Assembly (NCBI RefSeq): GCF_009697385.1
Contig: NZ_VUNL01000002.1
Location: forward strand, 186,001 to 250,000
Length of the DNA: 64,000 bases
Source: Wylensekiella montiformis
Lineage (GTDB): Bacteria; Bacillota; Negativicutes; Selenomonadales; Selenomonadaceae
Direction of reading: 5' to 3'
In this document: positions 59,738 to 64,000 of the stretch, in pieces
How the letters are laid out: each line of letters opens with the position of its first letter
How positions within the stretch are numbered: position 1 is the stretch's first letter
Position numbers and translations under genes: made by a program
The notes under the pieces: model-generated
Databases searched by the model: none
Seen by the model: the letters and a program-made list of their open reading frames with translations, nothing else
What the model was told of the DNA's origin: nothing

Positions 59738-62700
59738 TCATTGACTTCCTGCAGCAGCGCTCTGCTCCTCTCCTGCCGCGGCCATAAGCAAACGCGTAAC
59801 GAAGTTCGTGACATTCTGCCGGTATCTATCCTGTAGAACAAAACGAAATCCGTTTTTCCCGGCAATCGGCTTCATCATCCGGCCGAACATCTGGTCCAAC
59901 GCGATCATTCCCCGGATTGGAAGCTTATGATCCGGAAGCAGATACAAATCGATCGCCTTGGGCAGCTGGACAATGGAGCGGATCCCCAAGGAACGGGCAT
60001 AGTTCCGGATCCTGGCCACCTCCAGCAGATGAAGCACCGGCTTGGTCGGATCACCAAACCGGTCGATCAGCTCATCCAGCAAATTTCGCAGTTCCTCATT
60101 CGTCCGTATGGCAGCAATGCGCTGATAGATTTCAATCTTATGCATGCCATCCGCAATATACCCGCCGTCTAGATAGGCCTCAACCTGCAGATCGATCACC
60201 GGATCCGGCTGCTCGGTCTGAATTTCCTCCGTCCTGCCGTGCTGCAGCTTCTCTACCGCTTCTTCCAACAGCTTGCAGTACATCTCAAAGCCGACGCTGG
60301 CGATATGTCCATGCTGCTGCGCGCCAAGCAGATTGCCCGCTCCGCGAATCTCAAGATCGCGCATGGCAATCTTGAATCCTGCGCCGAGTTCGGCAAACTC
60401 CTTCATCGCCTGCAGACGCTTCTCGGCAGTTTCCGTCAGGATCCGGTCTGCCTGATAAACGAAATAAGCAAAGGCCATGTGATGGGAACGCCCCACACGC
60501 CCCCGCATCTGATAAAGCTGCGACAAGCCGAAATGATCGGCATTATAGACAATAATCGTGTTGGCATTGGCCACATCCAGACCATTTTCTACGATGCTGG
60601 TAGCCAGGAGAATATCATAATCCCCCTCGTAAAAATCCATCATAACACGCTCCAGCAGGTCCTCCGGCATCTGTCCATGCGCAGTCTGTATCCGCGCCTC
60701 CGGCACAAGCTGCTGAAGATGATCCCGCATGCGGCTGATGGTATCCACGCGGTTGTATACAAAGTAAATCTGCCCGCCCCGCTTCATCTCTCGCTTAATC
60801 GCATTGGCAAGAATGGTGTCATTATTTTCCACGACATACGTCTGCACAGGGAAACGCTCCGCCGGCGGAGTCTCGATGATACTCATATCGCGCGCACCGA
60901 CCAGCGACATATGCAGAGTCCGCGGGATCGGCGTAGCCGACAATGTCAGCACATCGATCCCCGCGGCCAGACTGCGAATCTTATCCTTCTGTTTGACGCC
61001 AAACCGCTGTTCCTCATCGACAATGAGCAGTCCCAGATCCTTGAACTGCACCTTTTTCTGATTCAGAATCGCGTGCGTACCGATAAGGATATCGACCTTC
61101 CCTTCCTTTACGCGCTCCAGAGTAACCTTCTGTTCCTGTGCCGTGCGGAAGCGGCAGATCACATCGACAACCGGCGCAAAATCCATAAAACGCGCGCTGA
61201 ACGTCTGGAAATGCTGCTGAGCCAGCACGGTTGTCGGAACCAGCACAGCCACCTGCTTGCCGTCCATCACCGCCTTGTATGCCGCCCGGATGGCCACTTC
61301 CGTCTTGCCGAAGCCAACATCGCCGCAAAGCAGACGGTCCATCGGCTTTTCCTTTTCCATATCGGCCTTGATCTCACGGATAGCGCGAAGCTGATCTTCT
61401 GTTTCCTGATAGGGAAAAGCCTCTTCAAATTCCCGCTGCGTGCTGTCGTCAGGAGAAAACGCAAAGCCCTTGGCCTGACGACGCTTTGCATAGATTTCGA
61501 TGAGTTTTTTTGCTATATCCTCAACCGATCTTCTGGCGCGGGCCTTCGCCTTGATCCACTCCGTGCCGCCCATGCGATGCAGGCGGGGGACATCTCCTTC
61601 CGCACCGATATATTTCTGCAGCAGACCTACCTGATCGGTGGGCACGAACAGTTTATCGTCTCCGCCGTATTTAATATGCAGATAATCCTTATGGAGGCCG
61701 CCCACTTCCAGCGTCTCCACACCCAGATATTTGCCGATGCCATGATTGACATGCACCACATAATCGCCCGGCTTGATCTCGCGAAAATGGGATATCTTCT
61801 CTCCAGATGCCGGTGCATGCACAGTCCGGCGTTTCTGGCGGCCGAAGATATCTTTTTCCGTAACCACAACGAGCCGCGCCGAAGCCATCTCAAATCCGCC
61901 GGAAAGCACCCCCTCCTGAATATTGATCAAATCCTCCCGCAGCGCATCGTCTGCGGCGATGACCGCCGAAGGTATGCGGCGCCGTGCCAAAAGCTCACGC
62001 ATCGAATCCGCTTTACTCCGGTCACCGAGCAGGAGCAGGGTACGCTGCTTCTGAGACAGCCAGCGGCCTGTCTCATTTTCCAGCAGATCCATCTGCCGCT
62101 GAAAGGGCGTCATGTTCGTCACCGTAAAACTGAGCGTCTGCTCCGGCTCAGCCCCGTGCACCTGCTGAAGCATCAGCGCCGAATAAAACACGCGGTTCCC
62201 GCGGGCCGCTTCCAGCAGATTCTCCCAGCTGAATACCTGTGCGCGGATATCCGGATTTTCCCGGATCATCGTCCGAAGCTGCTCACGGATGCGCATCGGT
62301 TCATCGAACAAAACCGCGCCACTGTGATCCAGATACGTCAGAAAAAGCTCCGGTCTCCCGCTGTCATCCGTCTGGGCCAGAGGAAGTACCGAGGTACTGC
62401 TGATATTGCGGGTCGAACGCTTTGTGGCCAGATCGAACTCGCGCAGAGAATCGACTTCCTCATCAAAAAACTCAATACGCACCGGCGACATGCTGTTGAT
62501 CGCAAAAATATCCACAATCCCGCCGCGTGCGCTGAACTGGCCGACGCGCTCCACTTCGTCCGCATGCTCATAGCCCAGATGAACCAGCTGATGAATCAGC
62601 TGCTCGCGCGGAAGCTGCTGGCCGATGCGCACCGCCAGACTGAGGCGCTCAAATTCCTGACGGCTCATCCCCTTCTGTACCGCTGCGGCAGAGGATGCCA

Positions 62701-63055
62701 GAACGATAACCGGTTCCCTCCGCATCAGATGTCCCAGGACATTCATGCGGCGCGCTGAACGTTCCATGCTCCTGGCCTCGGCCTGGACCCCGGCCGGATC
62801 AAGCTCCGGCAGTTCCATGACCGTCCGATCCGGCAGCAAAACCTCCAGATCTTCCTTCCACTCCCTGGCCGCGTCACGGCTGTGAACCAGTATGACCACC
62901 GGCTGCGGATATTTGCAAAAGCAGGAAGCAAACGCCACATGCTTGGCCGGACCGCTCAGCCCGTAGACCAGCGTCTCCGCGGGCGCACCGCCAAAACACT
63001 CCTGCAGTTTCCGCACGGCTGTATCCTGCTGCATCGCAGCAAATAAAGAATTCAT
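59738..63055 (-). CDS. mfd: Transcription-repair coupling factor Mfd
   Basis: DNA translocase that removes stalled RNA polymerase and recruits UvrA. The 1105-residue product has UvrB-like domains (about 1-400), the RNA-polymerase interaction domain (PGDYVVHVNHGIGKYLGVETL), Walker A LCGDVGFGKTEVAIRAA, the DEEQRF box, the SATPIPRTLHM motif and the C-terminal TRCF domain. ATG 63055 is chosen over GTG 63061. It has a structured leader of about 85 bases. Downstream is yabN, as in Bacillus. Confidence 0.97.
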   Translation of the reverse strand: MNSLFAAMQQDTAVRKLQECFGGAPAETLVYGLSGPAKHVAFASCFCKYPQPVVILVHSRDAAREWKEDLEVLLPDRTVMELPELDPAGVQAEARSMERSARRMNVLGHLMRREPVIVLASSAAAVQKGMSRQEFERLSLAVRIGQQLPREQLIHQLVHLGYEHADEVERVGQFSARGGIVDIFAINSMSPVRIEFFDEEVDSLREFDLATKRSTRNISSTSVLPLAQTDDSGRPELFLTYLDHSGAVLFDEPMRIREQLRTMIRENPDIRAQVFSWENLLEAARGNRVFYSALMLQQVHGAEPEQTLSFTVTNMTPFQRQMDLLENETGRWLSQKQRTLLLLGDRSKADSMRELLARRRIPSAVIAADDALREDLINIQEGVLSGGFEMASARLVVVTEKDIFGRQKRRTVHAPASGEKISHFREIKPGDYVVHVNHGIGKYLGVETLEVGGLHKDYLHIKYGGDDKLFVPTDQVGLLQKYIGAEGDVPRLHRMGGTEWIKAKARARRSVEDIAKKLIEIYAKRRQAKGFAFSPDDSTQREFEEAFPYQETEDQLRAIREIKADMEKEKPMDRLLCGDVGFGKTEVAIRAAYKAVMDGKQVAVLVPTTVLAQQHFQTFSARFMDFAPVVDVICRFRTAQEQKVTLERVKEGKVDILIGTHAILNQKKVQFKDLGLLIVDEEQRFGVKQKDKIRSLAAGIDVLTLSATPIPRTLHMSLVGARDMSIIETPPAERFPVQTYVVENNDTILANAIKREMKRGGQIYFVYNRVDTISRMRDHLQQLVPEARIQTAHGQMPEDLLERVMMDFYEGDYDILLATSIVENGLDVANANTIIVYNADHFGLSQLYQMRGRVGRSHHMAFAYFVYQADRILTETAEKRLQAMKEFAELGAGFKIAMRDLEIRGAGNLLGAQQHGHIASVGFEMYCKLLEEAVEKLQHGRTEEIQTEQPDPVIDLQVEAYLDGGYIADGMHKIEIYQRIAAIRTNEELRNLLDELIDRFGDPTKPVLHLLEVARIRNYARSLGIRSIVQLPKAIDLYLLPDHKLPIRGMIALDQMFGRMMKPIAGKNGFRFVLQDRYRQNVTNFVTRLLMAAAGEEQSAAAGSQ

Positions 63056-63087
63056 CCTCACACCTCTGTTATTCCGGATTCTCGCCG

Positions 63088-63172
63088 CAGGCCTTTTGAC
63101 TTCTTGCCGTTACGCGAAAATGGGACTGCCGGCGGACAGCACCACCGATAGTCCCTCAAAAGGCTTGTGCGA
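63088..63172 (-). ncRNA. Candidate pseudoknotted 5-prime leader RNA of mfd
   Basis: On the minus strand, an outer stem GCCTTTTGA (63156-63164) pairs with TCAAAAGGC (63091-63099); stacked on it GGGACT/AGTCCC (63150-63155 with 63122-63127) and CGGTGG/CCGCCG (63142-63147 with 63130-63135). The six-base apical loop TGCTGT can pair with ACGGCA (63105-63110) in the single-stranded return strand, giving a pseudoknot with one G-T. No known riboswitch class was recognised. Unverified. Confidence 0.5.
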
Positions 63173-63180
63173 TATAAATT

Positions 63181-63209
63181 ATGATAGCCCTATTTTCCCT
63201 TTACGTCAA
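63181..63209 (-). promoter_or_regulatory. Candidate promoter of mfd
   Basis: Minus strand TTGACG, 17 bases, TATCAT, overlapping the end of the upstream gene. Transcripts would begin just before the leader structure. Confidence 0.5.
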
Positions 63210-63828
63210 GCAGAGATCGCTGCGATTTCCAAATGAATGCAGCAGCCATACCGGGGCGCAGACACCTCAGATCCGCAGAGGTGCGGGCTGGAAGAACGCA
63301 AACGCTGCCGCAGGCGAGACACTCCAGCAAAATAACCTCGCCGATAACGGACGCCGTGATCTGCGTACTGCCACAGGAACAGGCCAGTTCGCCGCTGTCC
63401 GCCATATCATGCACCCGGTTCAATGCCTCCAGCATGGTTTGCTGGCGCTCAGGAAAATCCTCCCCCTCGCTGGGATGAAGCGCATCATACTCCGCCGCAT
63501 TGAAATCCAGAAATTCCGCAATGTTCTGCCATCGGCCGATATAGCCAAGTTCAAAATGATCCTCTGCGCAGTACAGCTTTTCAAACGACAGATGACGGAG
63601 CTGATTCCAGCTGAACTGCTGACGGTTGCTGCTGCCGCATATCCCGCAGCGGATATCCAGCGCCAATCCCCGGTGCGGACGAAGCGCAGCCTCTCCCATC
63701 GTATGTCCGCAGCTCCCGCAGACCAAAGGAACGCCGACATGCCCGCTGAAGAGAGGAATGTCCTGCAGGTGGATCCGGCCGCATCGCTGGCAATAAAACG
63801 CCACAGAACAGGCCGTATCGATCAGCAT
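63190..63828 (-). CDS. Multi-zinc-ribbon protein of unknown function
   Basis: Unrecognised 212-residue protein with several Cys pairs: FYCQRCGRIH near residue 12, VCGSCGHTM, IRCGICGSSN, a central acidic helical region with ELGYIGRWQNIAEFL and, near the C-terminus, ACSCGSTQITASVIGEVILLECLACGSVCVL. At least two ribbons are plausible. The first Cys pairs are spaced like CxxC...CxxC zinc knuckles. ATG 63828 gives nine bases after GGAGG. It precedes mfd, with mfd's promoter inside its last codons. Its cysteine layout differs from the protein at 56027. Confidence 0.68.
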   Translation of the reverse strand: MLIDTACSVAFYCQRCGRIHLQDIPLFSGHVGVPLVCGSCGHTMGEAALRPHRGLALDIRCGICGSSNRQQFSWNQLRHLSFEKLYCAEDHFELGYIGRWQNIAEFLDFNAAEYDALHPSEGEDFPERQQTMLEALNRVHDMADSGELACSCGSTQITASVIGEVILLECLACGSVCVLPARTSADLRCLRPGMAAAFIWKSQRSLLDVKGK

Positions 63829-63952
63829 TATCATTCCCTCCTCTCCATCGTCTCCGAGACACATCCCCGTTTTCCCCTGTCATAATTCGCCGCACAGCGG
63901 GAAAACTCCTCCCATGGGAAAAAGTTTTCCGCAAAACGCCGCTTCCTGAATA

Positions 63953-63990
63953 CAAAAATCCGGACAAGACATGTCCTGCCTTGTCCGGAC
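63953..63990 (-). terminator. Terminator of an upstream gene beyond the right edge
   Basis: Minus strand TCCGGACAAG-gcaggacatgt-CTTGTCCGGA followed by TTTTTG. The remaining bases 63829-63952 hold no gene I can support. Confidence 0.85.
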
Positions 63991-64000
63991 CATCGCAATC

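Noticed and set aside
60239-62758. 839-codon plus-strand open frame opposite mfd
   Set aside because: Rich in His, Arg and Leu, typical of an antisense reading; mfd on the other strand is unmistakable.
1-64000. CRISPR array, insertion sequence or prophage
   Set aside because: No regularly spaced repeats, transposase or phage genes were seen; nearly all of the sequence is accounted for by core genes.

Overview
The window looks like chromosome from a diderm, motile Firmicute of the class Negativicutes, probably a Selenomonas-like genus. Three things point there. The gene order is Bacillus-like: dprA-topA-trmFO-hslV-hslU-codY-flgB, and mfd-yabN-divIC-yabR-tilS-hpt-ftsH-coaX-dusB. Firmicute regulators and leaders are present (CodY, FapR, a c-di-AMP riboswitch, a Gram-positive-type LexA box). 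An RND efflux pump, which needs an outer membrane, is also present. No sporulation gene is seen, although several would sit in these neighbourhoods in Bacillus. Almost every gene is on the minus strand. I see no prophage, insertion sequence or CRISPR array; this is core chromosome. The genus is an inference.

Layout from the left: positions 1-9.8 kb hold a flagellar operon read leftward (flgB, flgC, fliE, fliF, fliG, fliH, fliI, fliJ, a lytic transglycosylase, a MotE-like protein, fliK, flgD), followed by codY, hslU, hslV, trmFO, topA and dprA (9.9-17.5 kb). From 17.7 to 23.1 kb come folB, an unlisted 25-codon membrane micro-ORF, an NlpC/P60 hydrolase under a c-di-AMP riboswitch, RNase P RNA, guaA, recX and recA with an SOS box. 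At 23.3-28.4 kb an RND pump and its adaptor are divergent from a MarR regulator, with an operator between them. A beta-lactamase-fold hydrolase and rnc lead into the type II fatty acid cluster (30.1-38.1 kb: fabF, a FabK-like flavoprotein, acpP, fabG, fabD, fabK, fabH, plsX, fapR), then rpmF and yceD.

From 39 to 46.5 kb are larC, larB, a coiled-coil protein, coaD, rsmD, a DUF4127 protein on the plus strand, tRNA-Gln(CTG), a proline-rich exported protein and deoD. From 46.6 to 63.9 kb come an M18 aminopeptidase, dusB, coaX, birA, ftsH, hpt, tilS, yabR, ftsB/divIC, a duplicated zinc-ribbon protein, a UgtP-like glycosyltransferase, an SDR enzyme, HU, a YabN-like methylase lacking its MazG half, mfd and another zinc-ribbon protein.

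The least explained elements are RNA or DNA structures: a pseudoknotted leader upstream of mfd (63.09-63.17 kb), a 21-bp perfect inverted repeat touching the rnpB promoter (19.76-19.82 kb), and a hairpin motif found twice (19.82 and 44.82 kb). Protein-level oddities are the micro-ORF at 18.2 kb, the MazG-less YabN, the duplicated zinc ribbon and a cysteine-bearing FabK paralogue inside the fatty acid operon. Starts were set by ribosome-binding-site spacing and family N-termini, so several are shorter than the maximal open frame.
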